From Sinohyriopsis cumingii (lineage: Eukaryota > Mollusca > Bivalvia > Unionida > Unionidae), in contig JAPYKE020000037.1 in NCBI GenBank assembly GCA_028554795.2, positions 4,553,501 to 4,617,500 of the forward strand: a stretch of DNA of 64,000 nt, read 5' to 3'. This document shows positions 11,842 to 24,500 of the stretch, in pieces; the first letter of the stretch is position 1, and each line of letters opens with the position of its first letter. Both the position numbers and the translations under genes were made by a program. Under the pieces are notes generated by a model, which did not search any database, was not told the origin of the DNA, and worked only from the letters and a program-made list of their open reading frames with translations.

Positions 11842-12323
11842 TTAGAACTTTTAACGTAGCTTTAACAATTTTTCATTTATATCACTACGGTGTCTGTAGT
11901 CTCGGGCTCGGCTCGGCCAGTGTGGATATGTGAGAAAGCTTGCCGGTAGCTTCTCGTGGGTCGGTGGTTCTTTCCGGGGGTTTCCCGGGTTCTTCCTCCA
12001 CCATTAATACTGGTCGCCATGTATAGCCTATCTTGTGCTGAAAATGGCGTTAAACCCTATAACAACAACAACGGTGTCTGTAGTGTAACAGTTTATAGTG
12101 ATGTCTAGCACTGGGGCAGACATGTAGCACGATTTCCAACCCAGTCACATTATCCTGACACCAGGCCGACCAGTCCTAACACTAACCTCTTAATGCTAAG
12201 TACCTAGAGAGGCAGCTGTTAGTACCAGTTTTATAAGTCTTTAGTATGACTCGACCGGGGTTCGAACCTGCGACCTCCCGCATCTGGGCGGACGCACTAA
12301 CCACTAGACCACCGGAACGGTCC
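11841..12323 (-). mobile_element. SINE1 copy 3, interrupted by a SINE2
   Basis: The SINE1 body is split at 11900/12071 by a plus-oriented SINE2. The 14-bp ACGGTGTCTGTAGT occurs on both sides of the insert. The 3' end abuts (GT)n at 11805-11840. Confidence 0.88.
11901..12070 (+). mobile_element. SINE2, 5'-truncated, inserted into SINE1
   Basis: Starts within the tRNA-related head (CTCGGGCTCGGCTCGGCC) and runs through the GTGGGTCGGTGGTTCTTTCC body to GGCGTTAAACCC and a (CAA)n tail. Exact 14-bp target duplication (11887-11900 and 12071-12084). The 5' truncation and A-rich tail fit LINE-driven target-primed insertion. Confidence 0.9.
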
Positions 12324-14015
12324 CAAATATGACTGGAAAAAAGAAGATCCATCTGATTCAAAGATTTGGAATTTTATTCAAAAATGTAAGCGTTAATTTT
12401 ATTTAACCTCAGAGAGATATCCCTTTTATATTTATGTTTTGTCCTCCCCAATCAAGCGCAACCTTATTCCTGTTGTGAATAAAATTGATGAGTCATCGAA
12501 TACTGAATAACTTTATGAATGATACACAATCATCTTCAAATATCCTGACGTCAATAATCTGTTGAACCATTTCAGCGCCACAATTTGACAAATTTCATGC
12601 AAGACCGATGATGTATAAGCGATAACTGTACGGTATGTGCATTTAATTTACGTGCCGTTTAATCCGCTAATAATGTAATCCTCAACGCGAACTTCACAGT
12701 CCCAAGGCTGTCATTATATTTTGTACCGGCACGTCATTGTCTGCGCTGTTTGTTGTATACATTATTGCAGGTCAATAATACAGCTCTTGATCTACAAGCG
12801 CAAGGTGCGCCGACAGATCTGGATGTAGATTATCAACAGAAACGCACGTTATTATACACGAGCAATACTGTATAGAACACTTTGATTTATCCGTAGTGCG
12901 TACATTGTATGAGCACACAATATATTTAGGTTGGTCTTAACGCTCAGCAAAGCCAGATTAAAGTTTTCTGTACAATAATATAATATGACCACCCCCGTGA
13001 AGATGTCCATAACATGAATAACTGCATACTGGCTGTGATGTTAAACATAATGTAGAATTGTCGCTAAATGGTTCGAATACCAACTAGTACGTAGATGAAT
13101 TTAAGATAAATTTTGTGAGGCCAAAACCAGTATATACGAACATCGATCATATTTTTAAATTTCCATTCAACTGTTTGTACTTGCATCTTTTGTACTATAA
13201 GTTATACCTATACTAAATAGTTTCGATGAAAGGAATGGCCCTTAAGGTATCACTCCGTTATTTATTATGCCTTTACTAGGTTGAAGTCAAACAATGGAGT
13301 ACAATTCAAACGAAAGGGTCATCTCGAGTAGATTGCTTTAGACAGTATCGTTTTATCCTTTAGTCACTGTCTCTGACTGTACAATGTAAAAGGGACAATC
13401 TTGAGCTTCAAAAGAAAGTTCTGTCAGTTCTGAAGGTTTTATCATTGGTGGAATTACATGGTTTAAAATGTGGTGTGCTAAGACTCGTTTCTTCTCAAGG
13501 CTAAAGAACCATAATATTGGTTGGTTGGGGGGGGGGGGTAACCTTATAGCAGAAAGTATTCAGGATAATCTTTTTTTAAGTTAATCCTGAGTTAATAATG
13601 TTTTTTTCTATATGTTGGAAAGGTTTAATTTTCATTCGTTTTGATGTTGTAAATTTTTAGAATATGTGATATTTTACAGTAAACAAAAATAGTGGCGTGA
13701 TACGTAGATGTGGAAGGAAACGGCGAATCCAAAGAAACTCACCGCTGAGTCAGTATAAGCTACAACTTTGCGCTGAGTATGGCGACAGTAAGAATCAAAA
13801 ATCTGATATAGAAGAGATCTAAAGCGAGTGCGTAACCAGTGGGTTGTCTAGAGCCTGACATCAAATGCTTGACACTCGGGATCATACAAACAGTTCACTG
13901 CTTACATAATTATATATGTATTAAGAAAATAAATTCAACTGCAATACAATTAAATAGCAATGAAGAGAGATTACTACGACTCTTATGATAAAGGTATGAC
14001 ACACTGGCTACCAGA
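12324..14015. other. Intronic stretch, nothing identified
   Basis: AT-rich, no repeats or frames of note except a poly-G run near 13519. Confidence 0.5.
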
Positions 14016-14240
14016 ATGCTGCCCCAGGCCGTTGAACTCCGGAACCCTAGTAAACCGAAGGGCGTTGAAGTCCGGTAACCTGTAAATTACTTAGGGCGCT
14101 TAAGTGCAGTAGCCCAGTCTGCTACTGACGGGCTTTGAAGTTCGATAGCCCAATAGACTAGTCAAGGCCTTTGAAGTCCGGTAGCCCAGTAGACTACTGA
14201 AGAGCGATGAAATTAACTAGCCCAATAGGCTACTGAAGAC
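14016..14240. repeat. Tandem repeat, ~38-40 bp unit
   Basis: About six units built on GTTGAAGTCCGGTAGCCCAG followed by TAGACTACTGAAG. Confidence 0.75.
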
Positions 14241-14841
14241 AGCATTTGTTGTTAACACTGTCCTTTAAATAAGTTAATGAAACCTAAGATGGTACAAAGA
14301 TAATGTTAAACCTCTTAGCCGTCTTTGGCCGACTAAATTAAAGCTTGTCTGGGCGGTTGCTCTGATGTAGGTCCGATGGGCTACCATCAGATTTTAAACT
14401 TTTGTTGGATATCACTGACTGAATTGACAAGTGACATGATACATACTGAAAACCGTTTAAGCGCGAACCGCAAAAGTTTACAAACATGGATTAGTTTACG
14501 TCAACAGGGACAAGGGACACAGGTTGGTTGAGAGGAACAAACATGATATCTAACCTTATAAGACCAATCAGTTTTCACACTAAATGACTAGTACTTGTCT
14601 ATTTCATTACTTTGTTTTCCGCCCATTGAGAGATTTAGAACACAACAAAAACAAACATAAGATACTAAGGACAAAATCAACCATACAACCAAACAAGGGA
14701 ATGGTTATACATATTTGTATAAAATGACATCACTAGTCATTTAGCACGCCCTTGAACCCTAATAAAATCACTAATCGAGATTCACGACGATTTGTCAAAC
14801 TCTCAATTCTCCATGTATTAAGTTTGATTTTAATCATAGGA

Positions 14842-14842
<1 letters not shown>

Positions 14843-14885
<43 letters not shown>
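14843..14885. repeat. (GT)n at a SINE1 3' end
   Basis: Abuts the SINE1 copy 4 fragment. Confidence 0.95.
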
Positions 14886-14888
<3 letters not shown>

Positions 14889-14926
14889 TTGGATTTTTAA
14901 CGTTGCTTTAACAATTTTTCAGTCAA
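14886..14926 (-). mobile_element. SINE1 copy 4, 3' fragment only
   Basis: About 40 bp of the SINE1 3' end (TTTAACGTTGCTTTAACAATTTTTCAGTC), again directly next to a (GT)n tract (14843-14885). In SINE orientation everything 5' of this is missing, so it is a severe 5' truncation. Confidence 0.75.
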
Positions 14927-15534
14927 AGAAAACGTCATTATTACATTATTGTATTTGGGTAAAAATGACTTATGCGTGGCTATGTTTAGATCGGATTTGG
15001 GTACTTGGTAACATTTAAAACAAAATTTGTTTTTTTAAAGTTCATCAACACAAACTGGTTGTCTCGCATTTTTAATTCGAATGAGCTAATAATTACAGCC
15101 ATTTTTTTAATGCAGATCGCTGTTCTATTTCCTCGGTTGTGGTGTTAACAAAGTAAACCTATAAGATGACCTATTTAATTAAACTGTATACTGATGATAG
15201 TTGGAGGGGTGAGTGGGGAATTTTAATTTCCTCTAGTTCTAAGTTATCTAAATTGGACAACAGTTAAATACGTGTCTGTTTTACTTGATTAATGAAATTC
15301 AGCGCAGCAAATTCATGTTCGCCCCACTCTTCTTTGGCCTATAAAAAGTATACGAACTTACCTATATGTAAGTCCTGGCCCCTGGGGCACGATTGCAAGT
15401 ATGCCGTTATTCGGTTTTTACTTCTTCTCTATAAAATGTACGGAGACCCAGAGAAGACATTGCTTGAAAATAGTTTCCATCGCTTTTTTATTTAATACTT
15501 TGCTGTCTCAAATTAACATTTTACTTTCAATATA

Positions 15535-16085
15535 TTAACATCACATTCTTTCAAATTAATCAAAAGTGTTTTCCAGTTATTATTTCGATCCATGCATCTA
15601 ATAATTCATACCCTCAGGCTCCTATCTTCCCTCAAACTAATAATTCAGTATATGAAAAATTAATAACTCGTTTCCTAGAGCAATATATCGTTCCCTAAAA
15701 TTAATATGTTATCCCTGCAGTTGACATATTTTATGTCAAATATTTCATTTGTTGTTTTTTATTTTCTTTTTCTTCAGTTGACGGGCAGAACTATCGTATT
15801 AAGGGAACGAACCATTAATTTGAGGAAACGAATTATCAGTTTGACGGAACAGGATATTATTTTGAGAGAGCAAAACGAATAGTTTAAGGGATCTTTTTAT
15901 TCGTTTGAGCTAACGAAATGTTAATGCCATGGAACAAATTATAAATCCGAGGGAACAAAATGCTGGTCTGAGAGAAGGAAATGTCAATCTGAGGGATTCG
16001 AAAAGTACGTAATGGAACAAATTATTATTTTCAGGGAACACATACTAACTGGAAGGCAGGAAATGTCAATTTAAGTGAAGAAAGT
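15535..16085. repeat. Two inverted degenerate tandem arrays (~30-bp unit)
   Basis: On the left (15535-15720) the unit reads CCCTCAAATTAATAATTC-like. On the right (15780-16085) it reads GAATTATTAATTTGAGGG-like. The two arrays face each other around about 15755, giving a large imperfect palindrome. Confidence 0.6.
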
Positions 16086-16252
16086 AATTTGATGAAAAGA
16101 AATAATACGTCTCACTTCATGTCATGTCGGTTACTTCATAATTATATGATGACCTGATTAAACACTTACAACGTCCAATTTGCGAAATACCTTGTTCAAG
16201 AGTTGAGTTCGTAAGAATACCACACGCGTGTGTGTAGGTGAGGGGGCTGCAG

Positions 16253-16480
16253 TTGTTGTTATTATGGGTTTAACGCCATTTTTCATACTTGGCGGCCAGT
16301 ATCATTGGTGGTGGAAGAACCCGGGAATACCCCGGAAAGAACCACCGACCCACGAGAAGCTACTGGCAAGCTTTCTCACGTACCAACATTGGCCGAATCC
16401 TAGACTCGAACCCACGCAGACGTGAGACTGCAGTGATCCGTAACGGTGAGTGCTTTAGGCCACTCTGCCACTCGGGGCCA
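16253..16480 (-). mobile_element. SINE2, minus orientation
   Basis: Complete from the (CAA)n-derived TTGTTGTTATTATGGGTTT to the head GCCACTCGGGGCC. No clear target duplication. Confidence 0.9.
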
Positions 16481-16901
16481 CTGTGTGTGCTACGGATTAG
16501 TAACCTTAAACCACCTTTACTCCACCCCCCCCCAAAAAAAAAAAAACAAAAAAACAAACAACAAGACAAAACAAAATAATAAAATTAAACCATAAGCATT
16601 GTTTGTTTGAATTCATACATGGAGAAATCAGCCTTTACTCTTTGATGTTTTATTTAGTCGTAGTCAATTAAAAAACAAAAATAAAATATATGTGCAATCT
16701 ATGGATGCTATTTACTGACAAGTTATTTGTATCTCGTGTTAAGTTTTGGCAGTCTGAAAAACTTGCACGTGTTCAGAATATGACGCACATGACACTCGAA
16801 TCAAGAACGACGAACAGACAGAAATAAACTTTTGCAGATTGCGGCTGGTTTGGAGAGTATGCGAAATAATACACTGAAAAGCTATAATTGCCAACTCTCA
16901 A

Positions 16902-16978
16902 TTGTTGTTGTTATTGCTGTTTAACGCCATTTTGCTGCATAAGATAGGCCATGTATGACCAGTATTTCCAGTTAGCTA
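16902..16978 (-). mobile_element. SINE2 3' fragment
   Basis: TTGTTGTTGTTATTGCTG, then TTTAACGCCATTTTGCTGCA and ATAGGCCATGTATG: the last ~75 bp of a SINE2. Confidence 0.65.
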
Positions 16979-17827
16979 CGATGTCGTAGCCATAACTTGG
17001 TTTGTTTTGGTTGAGGCTACGAACTGATCCCATATCATGTAACGGAGCAAACAAAATCATCACTAAAGTCAGAAAAACAAACAGCATAGAAATCTACTAC
17101 ATGCATATAATCATGTTGTGAAAGAAGTTTGGCTTATTTTTAATTTATTAAGCCCTTACACGATAAAATAAATTGGCATGGTTACACTAACCTCACCGTG
17201 TTTGCGATGACAGATAACGCGAGACTCTCGCCGTGACCCTTTTATACGTAAGGCTAGCCAGACCATATGTGGATAATCTACGCTATGTTATTATCAATCA
17301 AGTGGCGAATAATGACTTCTTGGTGGAATTTCAAAGTTGCCGACAAATCGTATTTACTTTAATGCGCAGAATTTCTGACTCAAACCGCGATAAATTTTTA
17401 CTACGATCTGTTTACGTTTTCAAATAAGGCCTCAATGTCCTTATATGGCACACAAACGAACGAGGCTGAGAACGGAAGTAATAATTATTTGAACTAATTT
17501 GGCGGACGATCTAAACGAAAATATTGGATAGAAAAGGTAAACGAGATTTTACAACTCTTTCTACAATGATTGTCGATACTTCCGGTATTAAATAAGAGGA
17601 CTACTCAATTTATTGGATTATATGTAATAAATATGTTCAAATTGTTGATATTAGGATAAAGGATATATGAATCACACCCGGCTTGTTCCATTGACACGTA
17701 TATGCTCATGTTAGTACCCTGAGCACGAGGTAGGAGTAAGAGTACTAATATTAGTACTATACTTCCAGTATGCTTTTAGAACCCGGAAAAATCCAGAGAA
17801 GAGTCATCGCCCCACGGAAGCTACTTG

Positions 17828-18031
17828 CAGAGGCGTAGCTATGATATTTTGCGCCCGGGGACGAACTATAAAATTGGCGCCCCAGCCCCCTCCCCGTTTA
17901 ATCACATTTTTGAATATTACCCTTGTTTACTTAATATAATGTAACGCTGTAAGCCTCATTTTGGCGCCCCTGTACATTGGCGCCCGGGGACATATGTACC
18001 CCCCTGCCCCCCTCCTCCAGCTACGCCTCTG
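17828..18031. mobile_element. hAT-type MITE with 8-bp target duplication
   Basis: 204 bp, starting CAGAGGCGTAGCT and ending AGCTACGCCTCTG, with a further GCGCCCGGGGAC motif mirrored inside. It is flanked by the exact 8-bp duplication GCTACTTG (17820-17827 and 18032-18039), and CAGAGG-type ends with 8-bp duplications are typical of hAT elements. The target is a reverse-oriented SINE2. Confidence 0.9.
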
Positions 18032-18606
18032 GCTACTTGCCATCTTTCTCAAATCACATGAGTCTGACGTTTTATCAATAAAGTACAGCGATATTCTCTT
18101 ACAACATAAAATCACCATATCGGTAATATAAATGAACACAAGGAGTGTAACGGTGACCACAACCCTCCGCTCGATTCGACTTTTCTCACGCGTCTTTTAT
18201 CGCTTCAGAATCGCAAGAAGACTGAAAAACTACACATATACGTTCAAAAGACAGTTACGTACCAACGCATAACTCTCGGACGGACGACCACCGCATGAAT
18301 CCAATCCGGCGAATTAGCCTTTATTTTCACCATTACGGTCACAAACCCTTTCTATTAGAATCCACTAGACGGAAGTAGCCCATTCTACCAGTTTCCACCA
18401 GGCAGTAAATATGCGATAGAGTCTAATAATCGTACAGAACACGGCGCAGAATCTGTGGTATCTTTTAATACTAGGGAAATTTAATAATGCAATATCAATA
18501 CATTAGTTGAATTTGCTCAGAATATTTAATGCATCATGAAAATGTTATTTACATTATTATATTTCAACTATTTTCAAAAGTTGTAAATAAAATGCTCTCA
18601 CTCTGC

Positions 18607-18642
18607 GCATACATACATACATACATACATACATACATACAT
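18607..18642. repeat. (CATA)n
   Basis: Nine units, inside the fold-back element. Confidence 0.95.
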
Positions 18643-19081
18643 GTGTGTATTTGAGAGAGAGGAGAGGAGAGGGTAGTTTTGAAGATTGAATATTGTAACC
18701 CTTCCGGACCTTTGAAAGAAATTATTCAGGTATTAGATGAACTACTACAATTTCGGTACAAATCTTTATACCATTGTCACGAGTAATGTATTAAACAGTG
18801 AAACGTTTTTCTCTTTTCTCGCCTTCTTCAGTGTCGTCGTCATTATTAACGATGGTAAATCTCTCGTAAACAATGTTGTATTCACAAGTGTTTCTTCTTT
18901 CTCATGGTCATACGTGCTAAAAAATCATTCATGGTCCTTTTCTTTTATCCTTCACTGCCACCATGTTTTTCACCTCATCATCATCAATGGTATAATTATC
19001 AGGTATCATTTGTACCTCTCTAACCTCAGTATTACCATAAATGCTAAATATAAGTAATTTTTTCATTCGTCATCTGCCTTT

Positions 19082-19082
<1 letters not shown>

Positions 19083-19131
<49 letters not shown>

Positions 19132-19225
19132 ATCATCGGTAAATCATACAAGAATCATTTTGTTCTCTCTCGCATTGTCATTAATTGTAATGTATCGTGT
19201 TACGCATTGATTTTATCCGTCACAA

Positions 19226-19276
<51 letters not shown>
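19083..19276. repeat. (CT)n, then (CT)n(CA)n
   Basis: Tracts at 19083-19130 and 19226-19276, inside the fold-back element. Confidence 0.95.
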
Positions 19277-20257
19277 GCGCATCACCATCATCATCAATGG
19301 CTAATCAGTGGTATAAAGTATCAGCTATTCTCCTTTCCTACTGTTTTTGTCTCTCAATCATTTTCATCATTATCATAATAAACAGAACATTTCTCATACA
19401 AGTATCATATTTTCTTCCCCACTATTATTTTCTGTTATGAAAAAATATCAGTACAAACAACACATGATTTTACCAGGTGGCACCTCTAGAAAATCGATCC
19501 AACACAATTTTTTGTAATCTACCGTGTCCAGCATCTGTCTTTAATATTTGAAGTGTGATGACGTCATCAACCGTTATTTCTACTATCCGAACTTTAACTA
19601 TATATTTCTGTCCAGGAAATTTATATAAAATTATAAAATGATACAATCTGAAATAAAAAGCAAGCTAAACATTTTGTCTTGTGAAATCACTTTAATCATG
19701 TTATTCAGCCCATGGTAGAATGGGCTATTTCCGTCTGGTGGATTCTAATAGAAAGGGTTTGTGATCGTAATGGTGAAAATAAAGGTTAATTCGCCAGATT
19801 GGATTCATGCGATGGTCGTCCGAGAGTTATGCTTTGGTACGTCACTGTCTTTTGAATGTATATGTGTAGTTCTTCAGTCTTCTTGCGATTATGACCCGAT
19901 AAAAGACGCGTGAGAAAAGTCGAAATGAGCGGAGGGTTGTGGTCACCGTTGCACTTCTTGTGTTCATTGATACTACCGATAAGGTGATTTCATGTTGTCA
20001 GAGATTTCGCCGTACTTGTTGATAAAACGTCAGACTCTGCGCTCAAATACACGCACTGGCTGAGCCTGAAACTCGAACCTACGCGGACAGAGGTGAGATG
20101 TCAGTGATTTCTAAAGGCAAGCGCCTTAGACCACTCGGCTATTCCGGAACCCCATCTCAATTGTTGTGCTTAAAATAAATAAATAAATCAAAACTTATAT
20201 GAAATATGACACATTATATGCAATCCAAACAGTAAGTCCAGTGCCTTATCCAACATA

Positions 20258-21640
20258 TTTTACATCAATACTGTCCTATCATTGTATCCCTACTGTCCAT
20301 AATTTGTATCCACGCAGACCTTACTTTGAAATCCATAATATTCCTACATTGTTATCCATGATGTCCTTTCGTTGTTATCTATGATGTCCTTACTTTGTAC
20401 CCATACTATCCTAAAATTGTATCCATACCATCCTTGCTTTGTATCAATAATGTCCTTACTTTTTTCCCATAGTATCCTAAAACTGTATCCATACCGTCCT
20501 TCCTTTGTATCCATACTGTCCTTACTTTGTTCCCATACTATCCTAAAATTGCATCCATACCGTCCTTACTTTTTTGTTATCTATGCTAACCTTTTGTTTG
20601 TACCAGTACTATCCTTACTTTGTATCAATACTGTCCTTACTTTGTATCAATACTGTCCTTACTTTGCATCCATAATGTCCTTACTTTGTATCCATACTGT
20701 TCTTACTTTATATCCATACCGACCTTACTTTGTATCCATACCGACCTTACTTTGTATCCATACCGACCTTACTTTGTATCCATTCTGACCTTACTTTGTA
20801 TCCATACTGTCCTTCCTTTGTATCCATACTGACCTTACTTTGCATCCATACTGTCCTTACTTTGCATCCATACTGACCTTACTTTGCATCCATACTGTCC
20901 TTACTTTGCATCCATACTGTCCTTACTTTGTATCCATACTGATCTTACTTTGTATCCATACTGTCCTTCCTTTGTATCCATACTGACCTTATTTTGTATC
21001 AATACTGACCTTACTTTGCATCCATAATGTCCTTACTTTGTATCCATACTGTCCTTACTTTGTATCCATACTGTCCTCACTTTGTATCCATACTGACCTT
21101 ACTTTGTATCCATACTGTCCTAACATTGTATCCACACTGTCCTAACATTGTCTCCATACTGACCTTATTTTGTATCAATAATGTCCATACTTTGTATCCA
21201 TACTGTCCTAACATTGTATCCATGCTGTCCTTACTTGGTATCCATACTGTCCTAACATTGTATCCATACTGTCCTTACTTTGCATCCATAATGTCCTTAC
21301 TTTGTATCCATACTGTCCTTACTTTGTATCCATACTGTCCTTACTTGGTATCCATACTGTCCTTACTTGGTATCCATACTGTCCCTACTTGGTATCCATA
21401 CTGTCCTAACATTGTATCCATGCTGTCCTTACTTGGTATCCATACTGTCCTAACATTGTATCCATACTGTCCTTACTTTGCATCCATAATGTCCTTACTT
21501 TGTATCCATACTGTCCTTACTTTGTATCCATACTGTCCTTACTTTGTATCAATACTGTCCTTCCTTTGTATCCATACTGACCTTACTTTGTATCCATACT
21601 GACCTTATTTTGTATCCGTTCCTCCTTGCTTTGTATTATG
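20258..21640. repeat. 22-bp minisatellite, about 63 copies
   Basis: The unit TCCATACTGTCCTTACTTTG plus TA is repeated with few substitutions; GTCC/GACC, CTTTG/TTGG and CATA/CATG variants mark subgroups. The unit contains no stop in any forward frame, so long apparent proteins (up to 191 codons) arise with a 22-residue period; these are not genes. Confidence 0.95.
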
Positions 21641-22069
21641 GAATCTGAAGAAGGGGCTGCTCAGAATCTACATTTATAAACACATGATAATTCCTCTGAA
21701 ATTTTATGTGACTGTACATTTGGGCTGAACTTGTAGAACAAATGTTATAAGTAAGTTGATATACCTTCCAGCCTGGATTTCACCACCGTGTATTTTACAC
21801 CCATGTTGCGTTGTCCTAAATTCCTGTTGTACGCTATCTTACTAGATGGGGCAAAATTAGCGATATGGGCGCGCTGAATGTGGTATAAATAATCCCAGTT
21901 TGTCTTCAGTTAAAGCCAACGTAAACTGGTGTAATCATATCCAGTGTGTGCTGATGGAACCAATAGTGTCAGGACGCTTTTGAATTTGTCAAAAATCACG
22001 GCTTTTCACCAGGACAGAATAATATGGAATCTCAATCTGTGGCTCAGACATTTTATCAAAAAAAAATTT

Positions 22070-22351
22070 ATCGTGGCTTTTACAATTTTTCAGTCATATC
22101 GCTACGATGTCTGAAGTGTGGCAGTTTACAGTGATGTCTAGCACTGAGGCATCATGCCACATACATGTAACATGTGCTACCTAGTCACATTATCCCGACA
22201 CCAGGCCAACCAGTCCTAACACTAACTCTTAATGCTGAGCGTCAAGCGAGGCATCTGTTAGTACCATTTTCATAAGTCTTTGATATGACTCGGCCGGGGT
22301 TCGAAACCTCGTCCTAGGCAGACGCTTTAACCACTTGGCCAACGGAACAGT
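22070..22351 (-). mobile_element. SINE1 copy 5
   Basis: Diverged member; the B box region is disturbed (GGTTCGAAACC with a deletion after it). No adjacent microsatellite. Confidence 0.85.
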
Positions 22352-24359
22352 CACAAAAAAAAACGTGAGAAAGATAAACCCCTTTAAATACGCTTACATG
22401 TGTAGTCCTTCAAGATAAAAATTAAAGATTTTTAAAGGGTTTAAAAAAATATAAAGGTTGAAAATTGCGCAAATATTCACAACGAAAATTTCCTCTAAAT
22501 ACAAGTATATATTTTCTTCTCTAAGATTTAACATAGAACGCATAGGATTCCAATGGTAGTAAATACTATTTCAAATAAAACACAAAATGTTAAAAGGACA
22601 AAATTCGTTGAAATTATATCATTTCATATATAATATATAATTCTTTTAGAAACTCAAATATTCTTTCGGAAATAAAATCACCCGAAAGCTTCTCGGTCGA
22701 GTTGACATTAGAGATGTCTCTGTTATGGAATCCAGCACACTCGACATGAAAAACCTATTACTCAGTGGTCACTAGCGCAGTATGTTGCCGATCGAGATTC
22801 ACCCTTCAGGGGGTAAGCATGAGTCAGGTTATGTGTGTCCGTATGGGTGGGCATCTTTTCTTATCTTACGTGTGTCCTTGTTTGCGGACATCTCTTACTC
22901 CAATACGTGACTAAACAAATATGATCACATTTTTTTAGATGGAGCTCAGGACACAAGACAGAGTTCATATTACCTTTAAAAATGTGATCTTTGGCCCCCA
23001 CCTGGTGCATGCGTGGCTTGAATCATTTTTGTGTTTTTCGGTGATCTTCTCATATTTCTACTACATACCAAATAGAAGCACTCACACTCGGTAGGTGCAA
23101 ATGAAGTTAGGTTAAAAGGTTAACCTTGAGGGACGCACGGATATGACCCGTCACAATATATCCGCAAACGTCCAAAATACATTTGGAATTTCTTTTCCGG
23201 ACTTTAATATACACGTATCTGCCCTAAAGTATTCATCACTACACCCAGATAGAATCGTCGACGTCGACATTGATCAAACATTCAAAGCACAGAGCAACCT
23301 CTCTGACATAGCCATCACTTGAAGCAAATAATATTGGTTGCTTAATAGTGAATCTGTTTAGGGGAAAGTATGCTTTCTATCCTTATTTATATTTGTAATG
23401 TATGTGTAGATTTTACCTCCTTATACCTCAATGAAAATGGTAAGTGTATGTAGTAGCCATATACACGAGAAACTTTCATGTTGTCCACCATCCAGACAAA
23501 ATGGGCAGAAAATCAACTGCTAAGAATCTGATTAGGACTTGAACGCAATCAAATTTGAAACGTAGATGAAGTCAAGATGTCGTCAGTCACTGTGTTTTCA
23601 TCCATAAAATCATTACGGTCCGTTTCAATGGAGTATCACTTGGCTGAAACAGATAACACAAGTGCCGTTTTCGACAGATGTCATCCAACAGCTGTGACCT
23701 GAGTGCATTATGATGCAATGTATATGTGATAGCGAAGCCCGTATAAACAATTATCTTGCAGTCACTGACGCATGACAAGTAGGTTACAACGTAACTCTGA
23801 CTGATGGAAAGACGGAGAAAGGACAAAATGATACAGTAAGTGCTTCTCTAACATACGTGTCGGCGGGATAAACAAAGAAACCACAAAAAAAAAAAAAACA
23901 AACAACAACACAAAACAGTTTCCACTACTTTCAGGACCTGATATAACTAACGTAGAAAAAGTTTGATGTTTCTATATAAAACGCGCAAAGGTTGTGGATA
24001 TATGCCAAAACGATATGGAAGTACGACAATGTGGTTAAACCTTGTTTAAAATTGTGTTTGCTAACCCGAGTTTTCAGCAGAAGTACGAGAAAAAGTGGGA
24101 TACAAGTTTATCATAAATACTTCCCGTTCCCGCTTCGTACTTCTGAGATAACCAGTAGACAGTGTAAGACATTTTGCATGTAATTCTCTTAGTGAAATAA
24201 ATAAGCGTGTAATTTTGAAAGCAATGCCCTACACGATTTTCATCGTATGTTCATCCGTCGCGGTCCTAGATCAATTCCCGTTCATAACTAGTTAGATAAT
24301 TGAGCAATTCCTATTGTTAGTATAATACTGTTCCTTGGAATTTGGAAGAGTGTCATCTT
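22352..24359. other. Intronic stretch, nothing identified
   Basis: Contains only short random-looking frames and an A-rich run at 23885. Confidence 0.5.
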
Positions 24360-24500
24360 CGTAATTCAGCGGTCGCGGGTTCGTCACCCGCCCTGATGAC
24401 CCCAGGTTGGCTGCTTCAATGTGTCGTTGAAAATGCACTTACCTCCCATTCTATCAACACGATAAAGCCAAGAATGTGTGAGCAGTGCCGCTAAAACAAA
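24360..24500 (+). mobile_element. Possible fourth SINE-like fragment
   Basis: Contains a B-box-like hairpin (GCGGGTTCGTCACCCGC) followed by a non-tRNA body and an AAACAAACAA tail. The A-box end is missing. Could also be an unrelated hairpin. Confidence 0.3.

Larger units (their letters stand above)
18060..20044. mobile_element. Long-arm fold-back element, about 1985 bp, inserted in a SINE2
   Basis: Two arms of about 330 bp (18060-18390 and 19713-20044) are inverted copies of each other; both contain GAGTCTGACGTTTTATCAA and run to TAGCCCATTCTACCA. The element interrupts a minus-oriented SINE2: the SINE tail is at 17780-18059 and its head resumes at 20045. Flanking AAATCACAT and AAATACACG form an imperfect ~9-bp duplication. 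Very long arms and a ~9-bp target suggest a non-autonomous Mutator-like element, but this is inference. The interior has (CATA)n, (CT)n and no transposase. Confidence 0.75.
17780..20155 (-). mobile_element. SINE2 split by two DNA transposons
   Basis: SINE2 pieces lie at 17780-17827, 18032-18059 and 20045-20155. The gaps are the hAT MITE and the long-arm fold-back element. The head (ACCACTCGGCTATTCCGGAA region) closes the copy at about 20155. Confidence 0.85.

Noticed and set aside
20372-21602. Repetitive hydrophobic proteins of 70-191 residues
   Set aside because: The 22-bp minisatellite simply lacks stop codons in all three forward frames.
20258-21640. CRISPR array
   Set aside because: Repeats are directly head-to-tail with no spacers, and the DNA is animal.
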